A DNA stretch of 41,576 bases from IMG/VR virus record IMGVR_UViG_3300044647_001572, positions 1-41,576 of that record; one strand, given 5' to 3'. The position numbers were made by a program, and so were the translations under genes. Numbering within the stretch: the stretch's first letter is position 1; each line of letters begins with the position of its first letter. A model generated the notes under the pieces. That model saw nothing but the letters and a program-made list of their open reading frames with translations, made no database searches and was not told where the DNA came from. Source of the DNA: a virus. Of this stretch, positions 16,727 through 23,504 are shown in pieces.

Positions 16727-17320
16727 CTAGTGCCAGCTCGCTTTGTACCGGTGCAGACAAAACGCCCACGGGTTCATCCGGGCCGCGTCAGACCAGTTCA
16801 CCAACCCTTTGTGGGCGTCTTTCCAGTGCACCGGATAAAACGATCCCGGTGGCAGCAGGGTCATGTCGGCGCCGCGGAACACCTGGGTGGTCACACCGAC
16901 CCCGGCGATCCAGGTTCCCGAGAACCGTTTCGCGATAGCGAGATCCAGCACTTCCCGTAACGCCTCATGGCCGGGTGCGAACCCGAGAACGGCGTTCGGG
17001 ATGTACAGGTGGTCCTCCCACCCGGCGACACCGCGAAGGTTGGACAGGCTGTCGAACGATCGGAGCATTTCCACATCGGAGTCGATGTAGAAGCCGCCGT
17101 TGTGGAGCAGGTCTTCGATGCGAACAAGGTCGGCGAGCTGCGCCCCGGTCTCGCAGTCTTTCCAATACGGCGAGGTGATCGGGAACGCGGCCGGGTCGAT
17201 CGGGTCGCGCCAGGTGACGTGTTCCCACTCCGGGTGCAGCCGGCAAGCCCCATGCCACAGCCGCTCCTGTTCGGGGTCAACGGTTTCGGGGACGGTGCGG
17301 ACCAGGCGGTGTGGGATCAC
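16727..17320 (-). CDS. glycosyltransferase with DXD sugar-binding motif (GT32-like)
   Basis: 197 residues, MIPHRLVRTVPETVDPEQER, a start typical of the Gly_transf_sug/OCH1-like family (IPK-W opening). LADLVRIEDLLHNGGFYIDSDVE contains the defining helix and DxD motif (D80, D82). The C-terminal GSFYPVHWKDAHKGLV and HRYKASWH fit the family end. The start overlaps the upstream small gene as ATGA. First transferase of the cassette. Confidence 0.9.
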   Translation of the reverse strand: MIPHRLVRTVPETVDPEQERLWHGACRLHPEWEHVTWRDPIDPAAFPITSPYWKDCETGAQLADLVRIEDLLHNGGFYIDSDVEMLRSFDSLSNLRGVAGWEDHLYIPNAVLGFAPGHEALREVLDLAIAKRFSGTWIAGVGVTTQVFRGADMTLLPPGSFYPVHWKDAHKGLVNWSDAARMNPWAFCLHRYKASWH

Positions 17321-17490
17321 ATCTGCTCAAGTTCGTCGTTCATGGCTTTGGTCCACACGAAGTCGGCCTCGGTGCAGGCTTCGCGTTGGTACATGCGGCA
17401 TTGGCAGTCGCGATAGTGCCGGTTCAGCCGTGCTTTATGCAGGGCGAACATCACTCGCAGCTGCGGGGTGGTTTTAAGGGTGCGGGCCAT
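17317..17490 (-). CDS. small Cys-containing protein, first gene after the early terminator
   Basis: 57 residues, MARTLKTTPQLRVMFALHKA, ATG 17490, ending with an ATGA overlap to the GT32-like gene. Contains RDCQCRMYQREAC (CxC then C), a possible metal site, and a C-terminal acidic helix. It follows the 17528-17564 hairpin, so it is likely the first gene of the late transcript. Function unknown. Confidence 0.75.
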   Translation of the reverse strand: MARTLKTTPQLRVMFALHKARLNRHYRDCQCRMYQREACTEADFVWTKAMNDELEQM

Positions 17491-17527
17491 CACGCCTCGC
17501 TAGAGGGGGGAAGGGTCAGGGGATGAA

Positions 17528-17564
17528 AGAACCCGGCAGAGGGGGGGTGGGTCTGCCGGGTTCT
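17528..17564 (-). terminator. intrinsic terminator between early and late blocks
   Basis: Perfect 13-bp inverted repeat (17528-17540 and 17552-17564, arm AGAACCCGGCAGA) with an 11-nt G-rich loop. On the minus strand it is followed by a short TTTC run. It lies 54 nt beyond the last early gene. The remaining spacer 17565-17617 is AT-rich (a TTATATTTG stretch on the minus strand) with an 8-bp inverted repeat CACAACAA/TTGTTGTG, possibly a promoter or regulator site. No late promoter could be fixed between here and 17490. Confidence 0.75.
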
Positions 17565-17617
17565 AGGCGCACTACTGGCGCACAACAAATATAACACACA
17601 TAATTACATTGTTGTGA

Positions 17618-17818
17618 TTACTTGTGTCGGACGTGGGTTTCTTTCACGCACACGGTTGGTTCCGGGTCCAACCTGGGCCCGATCGACCCGTAATCCCATG
17701 CCGGGTCGGACAGGACGATCCGCACCATCACATAACCTGAGCGTTGTTCGATGACTTCGCCCTGGTGCTCGATGCCCGCGAAATCCACCATCACGTCGTC
17801 GCCCGCGTTGAACTTCAC
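17618..17818 (-). CDS. small conserved-looking protein, unknown
   Basis: 66 residues starting VKFNAGDDVMVDFAGIEHQG at GTG 17818 (GTGA overlap with the gene before). The beginning resembles a small beta-barrel (SH3/KOW-like VxFAGIEHQGEVIE), seen in small phage nucleic-acid-associated proteins, but this is only a pattern. Last gene before the terminator. Confidence 0.7.
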   Translation of the reverse strand: MKFNAGDDVMVDFAGIEHQGEVIEQRSGYVMVRIVLSDPAWDYGSIGPRLDPEPTVCVKETHVRHK

Positions 17819-18423
17819 TCCAGAACTCCTTCGGGTAGGTCGAACCCGAGGACTCGGGCCAAGTGCATGTAGAGGTCTGGGCCCCAGTGGGCTTTGCAGT
17901 GCTGGCATTGGCAGCCGATGTTGAGTTCCATTTTGAGGGCGGGCTGCCGGACGATATCTCCTGCGGAGTCTTTGCGGTAGACGGTTTCCCGGCCGCAGGC
18001 GGGGCAGGCCGCGGAGATGAACTTTTGTGATTGCGGTTCTAGTAGGTTGGTGATGGATTCGCACCAGGTGTCGATGGTGCGGGCCATGTCGGAGACGTGG
18101 TCGGTGTCTTGGGGGCGCCACCGGTTGTCGGCCAGCATGACCAGGCGGCGTGGGGTGGACACGTCGTGGGGGCGGCGGCACCACTTGTGGACTTGGCGGT
18201 CGATGTCGTCGCGGAGCTGCACCGCATCAATCCACAACGGGGGCAGGGATTTGGCGGGTGTTCGGGTGTCGCCTTGGCTGCCGGCGGCTTCGGATTGGAG
18301 TTGGTGGTACAGGCCGGGGGCAGTGTGCTGGGTGTGGTTGATCGTCCGGTAGGTGGGTTGGGTGAGCCTGTCGACCGCATAGTTGAGCCGGGTTCTCGCG
18401 GCCTGAATGTTCCCGTCGCTCAC
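17815..18423 (-). CDS. zinc-ribbon protein, DUF7341-like
   Basis: 202 residues from GTG 18423 (GTGA overlap). Helical N-terminal region beginning NIQAARTRLNYAVDRLTQ; central helices near DNRWRPQDTDHVSDMARTID; C-terminal zinc ribbon with CPACGRETVYR and GCQCQHCKAHWG. The helical body plus C-terminal ribbon resembles a family common in mycobacteriophages; I recall a DUF label but no activity. Could bind DNA. Confidence 0.75.
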   Translation of the reverse strand: MSDGNIQAARTRLNYAVDRLTQPTYRTINHTQHTAPGLYHQLQSEAAGSQGDTRTPAKSLPPLWIDAVQLRDDIDRQVHKWCRRPHDVSTPRRLVMLADNRWRPQDTDHVSDMARTIDTWCESITNLLEPQSQKFISAACPACGRETVYRKDSAGDIVRQPALKMELNIGCQCQHCKAHWGPDLYMHLARVLGFDLPEGVLE

Positions 18424-18653
18424 GACGCCTCCTCTTCGTTGTCGTGCTCGGATGCGATGAGGTCAGACACCCAGATCTGGGTTCCCTTTGGGGCGACGAA
18501 CTCGGTGCCGTCCGGGTGGATCAGTCGGCACTGCTGGCCGTGCAGTTGCGGGTTGGTGACGATGAACCCGTATTTGGCGGCCCACCGCTCCACATCGTCG
18601 GGTTCCATTTCGTCGTGGCAGTACATGATGATCCGGCGGCTAATTTCCATCAT
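18420..18653 (-). CDS. small unknown protein
   Basis: 77 residues from ATG 18653 (TGATG overlap); GTG 18656 is an equally coupled start. Reads MMEISRRIIMYCHDEMEPDD and later GQQCRLIHPDGTEFVAPKGT. Acidic C terminus EHDNEEEAS. Not recognised; membership of the coupled early operon supports expression. Confidence 0.7.
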   Translation of the reverse strand: MMEISRRIIMYCHDEMEPDDVERWAAKYGFIVTNPQLHGQQCRLIHPDGTEFVAPKGTQIWVSDLIASEHDNEEEAS

Positions 18654-18877
18654 CACCAAAACCTTTCGCGGTGACGCATCATCGCGGCGACCTGACAGGA
18701 CTTCCGCAGCTTCTCGGTGATGGGCTCCTGGGTAACTTGGAGTTCCACCCGGTGGCCGGTGTCGCGGCGGTGTTGGTCGGCGTGCTCAGTGGCGCACTCC
18801 TCGCACAACCACCGCCACAGCTTCGGTTCGTTGTTGTCGTTGCGGCACGTTCGGCAGGTCACCGTGCACTCAGCCAT
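18653..18877 (-). CDS. small zinc-finger-like protein
   Basis: 74 residues, MAECTVTCRTCRNDNNEPKL, ATG 18877. Two paired cysteine sets (CTVTCRTC and CEECATEH) with histidines downstream suggest a treble-clef or ribbon zinc site. Basic C terminus (MMRHRERFW). Overlaps both neighbours. Unknown role. Confidence 0.7.
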   Translation of the reverse strand: MAECTVTCRTCRNDNNEPKLWRWLCEECATEHADQHRRDTGHRVELQVTQEPITEKLRKSCQVAAMMRHRERFW

Positions 18878-19100
18878 GACTGCACGCACCGCACGCCGTT
18901 TGCATGGCTTTGAGTCGGGTCAGCCCGCCCGCAGTGAACAGTTCATCCATGACGGCGTACTGGGTTGCTGCGGTGTGCGCTGCAGCCAAAGTGTCTTCGC
19001 TGTTATGCCATGACCAGCCGTCGCGCCACTGTTGGTAGATGCGCCACTGGCCGTCGCGCTTGCAGACCGCCCAATCGTGACCGCCGTGAAAGCTAGGCAT
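18870..19100 (-). CDS. small unknown protein, Trp-rich
   Basis: 76 residues, MPSFHGGHDWAVCKRDGQWR, rich in Trp and His in the first half (QQWRDGWSWHNSEDTL). The first part looks like a short beta hairpin domain; the second is helical and ends in CGACSHG. Overlaps the neighbours by 8 nt on each side. Unknown. Confidence 0.68.
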   Translation of the reverse strand: MPSFHGGHDWAVCKRDGQWRIYQQWRDGWSWHNSEDTLAAAHTAATQYAVMDELFTAGGLTRLKAMQTACGACSHG

Positions 19101-19347
19101 CGGCGGGCCTTTGGCATGGCGTGGTGTGGGGGATGCCGCAGCGGTTGCAGTACGGCGCGAATCGTTCGTTGGGCTGCCACTGGGTGACGTAGCGGCAAAA
19201 CGCCACTGTGCTGAATGGGTCGCGGATGAGACCCAGTTCGCGGATCACCGCGTCGGCCACGTCAAGGCCAAGCTCTGTGCCGCTACCTAACGTGTTGCCA
19301 ATCACTGACACCACGGCGGCGGCGATACGGGTGCGGAGATCACCCAT
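19093..19347 (-). CDS. LRTRIA-family small protein 1
   Basis: 84 residues, MGDLRTRIAAAVVSVIGNTL, with the later motif VADAVIRELGLI. Both motifs recur in the next genes upstream, making this the last member of a tandem family. The C terminus has CNRCGIPHTTPC, a possible zinc site unique to this copy. Start ATG 19347, 8-nt overlap with the upstream member. Function unknown. Confidence 0.75.
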   Translation of the reverse strand: MGDLRTRIAAAVVSVIGNTLGSGTELGLDVADAVIRELGLIRDPFSTVAFCRYVTQWQPNERFAPYCNRCGIPHTTPCQRPADA

Positions 19348-19660
19348 CTTCGGCCTTCCCGTTCCACTTCTCATGCGTAGTCGCGTAGTTGGCGATATTC
19401 GCGGCGTGCATGTTCAGCCGATTCATCTCACAAATCGCTTCTGCGTGCCCGTGGTGGCTTAACGCCGCCAGTTGCTCGTCGGCGTAGGCATGGATGGCTG
19501 ACGCGACGATGGGCGGTATGTGAAGGGTCAGCATCTCCATCACCGCGTCGGCGTCCCCCAGGTACATGCGCTGTGCCGAATGGCTTTTCTCGTCCCACGG
19601 GTCTGGACCGGACCAACGGCTTTGCAGCACCTGGGCGATGCGGGTGCGGAGGTCAGTCAT
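19340..19660 (-). CDS. LRTRIA-family small protein 2
   Basis: 106 residues, MTDLRTRIAQVLQSRWSGPD, then YLGDADAVMEMLTLHIPP. ATG 19660 overlaps the preceding stop as ATGA. The C-terminal half (HAYADEQLAALSHHGHAEAI) is helical and not shared with other members. Unknown role; fits a family with a common N-terminal module and variable tails. Confidence 0.76.
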   Translation of the reverse strand: MTDLRTRIAQVLQSRWSGPDPWDEKSHSAQRMYLGDADAVMEMLTLHIPPIVASAIHAYADEQLAALSHHGHAEAICEMNRLNMHAANIANYATTHEKWNGKAEDG

Positions 19661-19908
19661 TCGTCGGCCTTCCAGTCGGTGACGTAGCGGTGGTGGGTTC
19701 GCAGGTATTCCGCGCATGGGATGACTTGCGGGTAGGCGGCGTTATTGCCGGTTTGTTCCCGCATCCCGAGTTCCGCGATCACCGCGTCGGCCTGCCCGAG
19801 ATACAACGCCTGGACGTGCGCAGCCAACGCATCCCACGGGTAGTCATCCCACTGCGATGCCGCGCCGTAGATCACGGCGGCGATACGGGTGCGGAGGTCG
19901 TCACTCAT
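19657..19908 (-). CDS. LRTRIA-family small protein 3
   Basis: 83 residues, MSDDLRTRIAAVIYGAASQW, then LYLGQADAVIAELGM. The tail includes CAEYLRTHHRYVTDWKADE, resembling the YVTQWQ region of copy 1. Starts at ATG 19908, 8-nt overlap with copy 4. Unknown role. Confidence 0.76.
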   Translation of the reverse strand: MSDDLRTRIAAVIYGAASQWDDYPWDALAAHVQALYLGQADAVIAELGMREQTGNNAAYPQVIPCAEYLRTHHRYVTDWKADE

Positions 19909-20098
19909 CGTCTTCCTGCCAGTCAGACTCAGGTATCAGAACCGCGATCACCGCGTCGGCCATTTCGACATACGGGTCGCAGTCTGTCGACGGCATAACG
20001 TCTGCCGCCCTGATGGCGTCGGCGATGCGGGTGCGGAGGTTCTGGTTATTGCTTTGTTCCGTTACCAACGGAATCGGTGTATTTCCAGAATCACTCAT
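19901..20098 (-). CDS. LRTRIA-family small protein 4
   Basis: 65 residues, MSDSGNTPIPLVTEQSNNQN, then LRTRIADAIRAADVM and VEMADAVIAVLI. It carries an extra N-terminal 20 residues and a short acidic tail. ATG 20098. The nucleotide repeat coding LRTRIA is at 20021-20040. Confidence 0.75.
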   Translation of the reverse strand: MSDSGNTPIPLVTEQSNNQNLRTRIADAIRAADVMPSTDCDPYVEMADAVIAVLIPESDWQEDDE

Positions 20099-20237
20099 GT
20101 GCCCACCCCAACCGGATCTCGTTGTCGCCCACACCGATCATCAGCAGCGGGTCACCATCGGTCAGTGCGTTGACGGCGGCCAGGACCAGCCGGTCCCGCA
20201 ACTGATCCGAACCGATTGGCACATCAGGGTCACTCAT
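20091..20237 (-). CDS. small protein, possible degenerate LRTRIA relative
   Basis: 48 residues, MSDPDVPIGSDQLRDRLVLA, ATG 20237. The LRDRLVLAAVNAL stretch is a weaker version of the LRTRIA module and the second motif is missing. Overlaps its neighbours by 8 nt on both sides like the other members, so it probably belongs to the same duplication series. Confidence 0.62.
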   Translation of the reverse strand: MSDPDVPIGSDQLRDRLVLAAVNALTDGDPLLMIGVGDNEIRLGWAHE

Positions 20238-20460
20238 CGTCGGGCCTTTCTGCGAGTCGAGCGACGGCAGTGGCAAGCAGCGCCGCATAGCTTGTAGACG
20301 AAATGGCAGTGAGGATGTGGGTCAGTGCAGCCACCTCGTCGGACTTGCCAAGGTCACAGCGGGTGCGAGTTTGTTCCCACCACTTGATAAGACTGGTCAG
20401 GGTTGCCTCCGCTTCCGCGTGTGCCTGGTCTGCTGCCGCAATCACACCGGGGTCACTCAC
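20230..20460 (-). CDS. small helical protein, unknown
   Basis: 76 residues from GTG 20460 (GTGA overlap), VSDPGVIAAADQAHAEAEAT. Two long alanine-rich helices separated by a KSDEVAAL segment; ends in acidic RPDDE. The shared MSDP/VSDP opening links it to the gene downstream. Unknown. Confidence 0.65.
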   Translation of the reverse strand: MSDPGVIAAADQAHAEAEATLTSLIKWWEQTRTRCDLGKSDEVAALTHILTAISSTSYAALLATAVARLAERPDDE

Positions 20461-20597
20461 GACACACCCACGCACTGCTGGGGCGGCACCTGCGGTTCGC
20501 ACGACGCCAAACCCACGATCAGCCCGAACAGCAACCCGATTAACGAAAACGTGACAGCTGTGTCACGGCGGTGCCGATACACCCACAGGTCTTTCAT
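20457..20597 (-). CDS. small membrane or lipoprotein-like protein
   Basis: 46 residues, MKDLWVYRHRRDTAVTFSLI. Positively charged start, one hydrophobic segment (about 15-31) and LVGLASC, which fits a lipobox with Cys33, followed by a short Pro/Gln-rich exposed end. ATG 20597 overlaps the resolvase stop as ATGA. Either a lipoprotein or a single-span membrane peptide. Confidence 0.68.
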   Translation of the reverse strand: MKDLWVYRHRRDTAVTFSLIGLLFGLIVGLASCEPQVPPQQCVGVS

Positions 20598-20974
20598 GCG
20601 ATGTCCTTTCGGTGGCCGTGGCGCTCCAAGGTCAGCAGCGCCAGAAGGTCATCAACGGTCATGTGGACCCAGAAGCGGCCCGGATCGGTGGTCCCCCTTC
20701 GCTTGGCGACAACGAAACCCATGAGTGCGTCGTCGTTGCACGCCTCGACATGTGCTTCTGTGACCCATCCGGCCAGATCGGTTTTCGCGCAGTCCTTGAC
20801 CTCGACGACAAGACGACTGCCTTGATGCCTCAGGCCCTGGATGTCGCCGCGGTCCTTCGCCCCCGTTTTCACCCGGCGGTCGATGTCAGCGTCCAACTCC
20901 TGGGCCAGATAGTCGGCCACCACACGCTCACACCGGGCACCCGCCTGACGGGCCGTAGAACGCGACCTAGGCAT
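20594..20974 (-). CDS. Holliday-junction-resolvase-like PD-(D/E)XK nuclease
   Basis: 126 residues, MPRSRSTARQAGARCERVVA. E17 in ERVVADYL, D44 in AKDRGDIQG and E58-V-K60 in RLVVEVKDC form the PD-(D/E)XK active site pattern E...GD...EVK. The size matches phage RusA-unrelated, archaeal-Hjc-like resolvases in actinophages. It probably resolves recombination or replication branches. Start at ATG 20974; an upstream extension would overlap the previous gene. Confidence 0.8.
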   Translation of the reverse strand: MPRSRSTARQAGARCERVVADYLAQELDADIDRRVKTGAKDRGDIQGLRHQGSRLVVEVKDCAKTDLAGWVTEAHVEACNDDALMGFVVAKRRGTTDPGRFWVHMTVDDLLALLTLERHGHRKDIA

Positions 20975-21116
20975 CAAACAACTCGCTCTCCGCGAACTCC
21001 ACCCGCACCGAATGCACATCGGTGGGCGGATTGCCGGGAAGCATGGTGTGCCGGCACAGATCCGACGGCTCAGCCCCGCAAAACGGGCAGGGAACCGCGT
21101 AGGCGAAATGTGGCAT
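20967..21116 (-). CDS. zinc microprotein (CPFCGAEP)
   Basis: 49 residues, MPHFAYAVPCPFCGAEPSDL, ATG 21116, stop TAG 20967. A CxxC knuckle (C10, C13) with C21 and H23 is enough for one zinc. Very similar short C-P-x-C-G-A proteins are frequent in actinophage replication regions. Overlaps the resolvase gene by 8 nt. Confidence 0.75.
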   Translation of the reverse strand: MPHFAYAVPCPFCGAEPSDLCRHTMLPGNPPTDVHSVRVEFAESELFDA

Positions 21117-21117
21117 G

Positions 21118-21546
21118 TCAGAACGGGGCTTCGTCGGTCTCAACACCCCACGGGTCCGGCTCCGGGGCGTTTGTTTTCGGTCTGGGGGATTTCCCGCCCG
21201 TTTTCTCCACCCGGGCGGTCGCCCACTTCAAGCTGGGGCCGACTTCGGTGGCGGTCACGTCCTTCACGGTGCGCTTCTCACCCTGCTTGGTTTCAAAGCT
21301 GCGATCCGAGATCTCACCGACGACGATGACCCGCTGCCCCTTGTGCAGACTCTCGGTCATGTTTTCCGCGGCCGACTCCCAGATGCTGCACCGCCAGAAC
21401 GTGGACGGGCCGTCAACCCAGGTGCCGTCCGGCTGCTTCACCCGCTTCGACTCAGCCACGGTGAACGACGCCACCGCCTTCCCACCCGACGTAAACCGCA
21501 ACTCCGGTTCATCAGTCAGGTTCCCAACGATCGTCACAGCTGTCAT
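21118..21546 (-). CDS. ssb: single-stranded DNA-binding protein
   Basis: 142 residues, MTAVTIVGNLTDEPELRFTS. Typical OB-fold SSB: VGNLTxxPELR, AVASFTVA, then FWRCSIWESAAENMTESLHKG and RVIVVGEI. The C terminus ends DEAPF, an acidic tip with the terminal Phe that recruits partner proteins. It covers single strands during phage replication and recombination. ATG 21546 overlaps the upstream stop as ATGA. Shorter linker than the usual host SSB. Confidence 0.95.
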   Translation of the reverse strand: MTAVTIVGNLTDEPELRFTSGGKAVASFTVAESKRVKQPDGTWVDGPSTFWRCSIWESAAENMTESLHKGQRVIVVGEISDRSFETKQGEKRTVKDVTATEVGPSLKWATARVEKTGGKSPRPKTNAPEPDPWGVETDEAPF

Positions 21547-21710
21547 TTCTTCTCCTTGCGTAGTGCTTCCCGGATCATTTCCATGCCGCGTTTCGCCGCG
21601 GCGGCGTAGTCGATGTGGTCGCACACCCCGAGCTGGTTGAGGCGTAACCCGTTCTCGTCGCAGTGCTCGCACTCGGCGATCTCCAGCAGTTCGTCCCGCC
21701 AGTCAGCCAT
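21543..21710 (-). CDS. small Cys/His protein upstream of SSB
   Basis: 55 residues, MADWRDELLEIAECEHCDEN, with C14, H16, C17 and later CDHIDY forming a likely zinc site, and a basic helical end MIREALRKEKK. Couples to SSB by ATGA. First gene after the 21711-21853 repeat region. Unknown function; nucleic-acid binding plausible. Confidence 0.75.
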   Translation of the reverse strand: MADWRDELLEIAECEHCDENGLRLNQLGVCDHIDYAAAAKRGMEMIREALRKEKK

Positions 21711-21784
21711 TTTTTGCAGCCCCCCCGTGCGCGTTACGAAACGTAAGAGAAGAACTCAAAGGTGAGTAGTTCTTGTCTGAGTGG

Positions 21785-21854
21785 TCTCGTCTTGTCTCGT
21801 CTTGTCTGCATTGCTTGAGCCGCATTGCTTGCCGGATTGCTTGCCGCATTGCTT
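21785..21854 (+). repeat. iteron-like repeats beside the replisome-organizer-like gene
   Basis: In the 143-bp spacer 21711-21853, four copies of GCATTGCTT (one GGATTGCTT) start at 21808, 21822, 21834 and 21846, spaced 14, 12 and 12 bp. They are preceded by two tandem copies of TCTCGTCTTG (21785-21804). Further along are a 7-bp inverted repeat AAGAACT/AGTTCTT and a TTACG/CGTAA palindrome. Phased short repeats next to a putative initiator and SSB suggest a replication origin; a promoter/operator is the alternative. Confidence 0.5.
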
Positions 21855-22225
21855 TAAGCATTGAGATTCACCACGTTGTCGGGACGGTCGTCGCCCCGTT
21901 TCCACCGACCGGCCGCGCCGCGTTGTGCCCGCTCACGCCGCTTTTCCATGTCCTCCGCGGACATCTGGTAGTCGCCCCAGTCGTGGATCATCCAGCCGCC
22001 CTGGGCGATGTCCCAAAGACCCGCATTTACGAGCCGGTTAGCGTCCCCGGAAGTGGCTCCGATGACCCGCAAAGCTGCCTTCGGAATGAACCCGGCGAGG
22101 GCATGTCGGCCGCTATATGTCATGCCTTCTAGGTGCACAACGATCGCCCGGAACTGCTTGTCTTCCTTCAGGTACAGCAGTTTCGGGTTCTCAAACATCT
22201 GGGTGTCGATCCGAATCCACTTCAT
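21854..22225 (-). CDS. replisome-organizer-like DNA-binding protein
   Basis: 123 residues, MKWIRIDTQMFENPKLLYLK. The opening (W-I-R-I, then NPKxxxL, then HLEGMTYSGRHALAGFIPK) is the pattern of replisome-organizer/DnaD N-terminal winged-helix domains, and the C terminus is basic and low complexity (MEKRRERAQRGAAGRWKRG). It may recruit host helicase to the origin, and lies directly beside iteron-like repeats. ATG 22225 makes an ATGA overlap with the HNH gene; ATG 22234 is possible. No helicase or loader gene is seen elsewhere. Confidence 0.68.
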   Translation of the reverse strand: MKWIRIDTQMFENPKLLYLKEDKQFRAIVVHLEGMTYSGRHALAGFIPKAALRVIGATSGDANRLVNAGLWDIAQGGWMIHDWGDYQMSAEDMEKRRERAQRGAAGRWKRGDDRPDNVVNLNA

Positions 22226-22626
22226 GCCGGCCATTCGCAGCCCTCTCGATGTTGTTGCGTCGGAACGTGGAAACCGCACCGCAGGCACCGCCCCGGCCCG
22301 ATAGCGGGCATGAACACCGCCCCGGCATCGGTTAACACCACCCACTGGCCGCGGCGGAACACCGGCACCTCGGCCGGGTTGGCGCCCTGGCGGACCAACC
22401 ACCCGAACTTCAACGCATCATCCCGATCGGATTCGATGCTCCGGTGGCACGATTCGCACAACGCCAGAGCGTTAGGTGCGGTGTTGGTGTCGTCGGCTTT
22501 AGATCCGCCCATGCCGCGGGGCCGGCGGTGGTGCAGCTGCACGGGTGCGTTGATTCCGCACACTTCGCAGAAGCCGTTCGCCCGCATGATGACGGTAAAG
22601 CGGACGTGCTTCGGGAACCCACTCAC
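22222..22626 (-). CDS. HNH endonuclease (early region)
   Basis: 134 residues, MSGFPKHVRFTVIMRANGFC, start GTG 22626. CEVCG (C20, C23), LHHRRPRGMGG (H32, H33), N52 and LCESCHR (C57, C60, H61) make a full HNH domain; a C-terminal CLRCGFHVPTQQHREGCEW adds another zinc-like cluster. It may be a homing nuclease or take part in recombination. Distinct from the packaging HNH at 13552. Confidence 0.92.
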   Translation of the reverse strand: MSGFPKHVRFTVIMRANGFCEVCGINAPVQLHHRRPRGMGGSKADDTNTAPNALALCESCHRSIESDRDDALKFGWLVRQGANPAEVPVFRRGQWVVLTDAGAVFMPAIGPGRCLRCGFHVPTQQHREGCEWPA

Positions 22627-22955
22627 AGGCTCATCTCCGCTTTGGTCAACGAGTTTAACGACCTGGCCACATCAATGGATGACTCAACCGCCCGAACCTG
22701 AGCACGTTTGTCCCGCACCGACGCTTCGGCAGTCTCGGCCGTTAGCCGCTCCATATGGGTCGCTTCAGTAGCTACATAACGGCGAACGTCCATCGCTCCG
22801 TCCGCGCGGAGAAATGCTTTAGCGAACGCTAAAGTGAACGCTTCTCGTGCTTTGACGGCTTCACGGTCCAGCTCTGCCAATGCCTTGGTGAGAGAGTGCA
22901 TTTCCCGGTCAAGGTTGATTAGACGGGAAGCCAACTGGTTCGGAGTAAGAGTCAT
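22623..22955 (-). CDS. coiled-coil protein, unknown
   Basis: 110 residues, MTLTPNQLASRLINLDREMH. Almost entirely helical with heptads (LTKALAELDREAVKAREAFT, then ETAEASVRDKRAQVRAVESS). ATG 22955 chosen over TTG 22961. Paired upstream with the 127-residue gene in the recombination/replication segment; may oligomerise with it, but this is inference. Confidence 0.72.
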   Translation of the reverse strand: MTLTPNQLASRLINLDREMHSLTKALAELDREAVKAREAFTLAFAKAFLRADGAMDVRRYVATEATHMERLTAETAEASVRDKRAQVRAVESSIDVARSLNSLTKAEMSL

Positions 22956-22976
22956 CGGCAAGATTGCATTTCATCC

Positions 22977-23360
22977 TCAAGCACGGCGGGCCTGCACTTC
23001 ATCCCGAGACGCCACACCCTTGCGGGTGTCCGCCGCTAGGACCGCGATGATCGCTCTGCCCCAAGCCGAAGTCTCAGCATTCATAAGCTCTGAGTCTTTG
23101 GTGTACGGCGTCTTACCCGGGTAGGCCTCTTGGGCGTGCCCAATGCCTGGACGCTTATCGTCCGGTGTCCGATAGGCGTAAGCCCTGCACACGATTGCGA
23201 CTGGCTTATCTACCGCTTCCCAAGTTCCGTCTTCACGCTTAAGCGGTGTCGGGACAGTCATCCACTGCCACTCCGTCTGCAGGCATCCCTCGGGATACTT
23301 CTCCCGGAACTTCTCGATGCGCTCCGCAACGGTGACGTAGTCATCTAACGAAAAAGCCAT
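22977..23360 (-). CDS. conserved actinophage protein, recombination-associated by context
   Basis: 127 residues, MAFSLDDYVTVAERIEKFRE. The middle has VAIVCRAYAYRTPDD, and the end SELMNAETSAWGRAIIAVLA followed by GVASRDEV. The AWGRAI helix near the end is reminiscent of ERF-type annealing proteins, which have a similar GRA segment, but the protein is much shorter than ERF. SSB and a resolvase lie downstream. Function unproven. Confidence 0.7.
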   Translation of the reverse strand: MAFSLDDYVTVAERIEKFREKYPEGCLQTEWQWMTVPTPLKREDGTWEAVDKPVAIVCRAYAYRTPDDKRPGIGHAQEAYPGKTPYTKDSELMNAETSAWGRAIIAVLAADTRKGVASRDEVQARRA

Positions 23361-23504
23361 TTACTTTCCCCCTTGCTGGTTTTTGTAGAGCGGTTCATAG
23401 CCGCGGCACTGGCCGCACGCCTCGCAAAACTTCAGAATCTTGGGCCACAAGGTGACGGTGTGTTTATGGGATGGGTGCCCGCACAGGCAGTCCAAGGGGT
23501 TCAC
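23361..23504 (-). CDS. zinc microprotein
   Basis: 47 residues, VNPLDCLCGHPSHKHTVTLW, GTG 23504 overlapping the preceding stop (GTGA), TAA at 23361. CLCGHPSHKH and FCEACGQC give up to five Cys and three His for one or two zinc ions. One of three such genes in a row. Confidence 0.72.
   Translation of the reverse strand: MNPLDCLCGHPSHKHTVTLWPKILKFCEACGQCRGYEPLYKNQQGGK

Noticed and set aside
21785-21854. CRISPR array
   Set aside because: Repeat units are 9-14 bp with almost no spacers; no cas gene is present.
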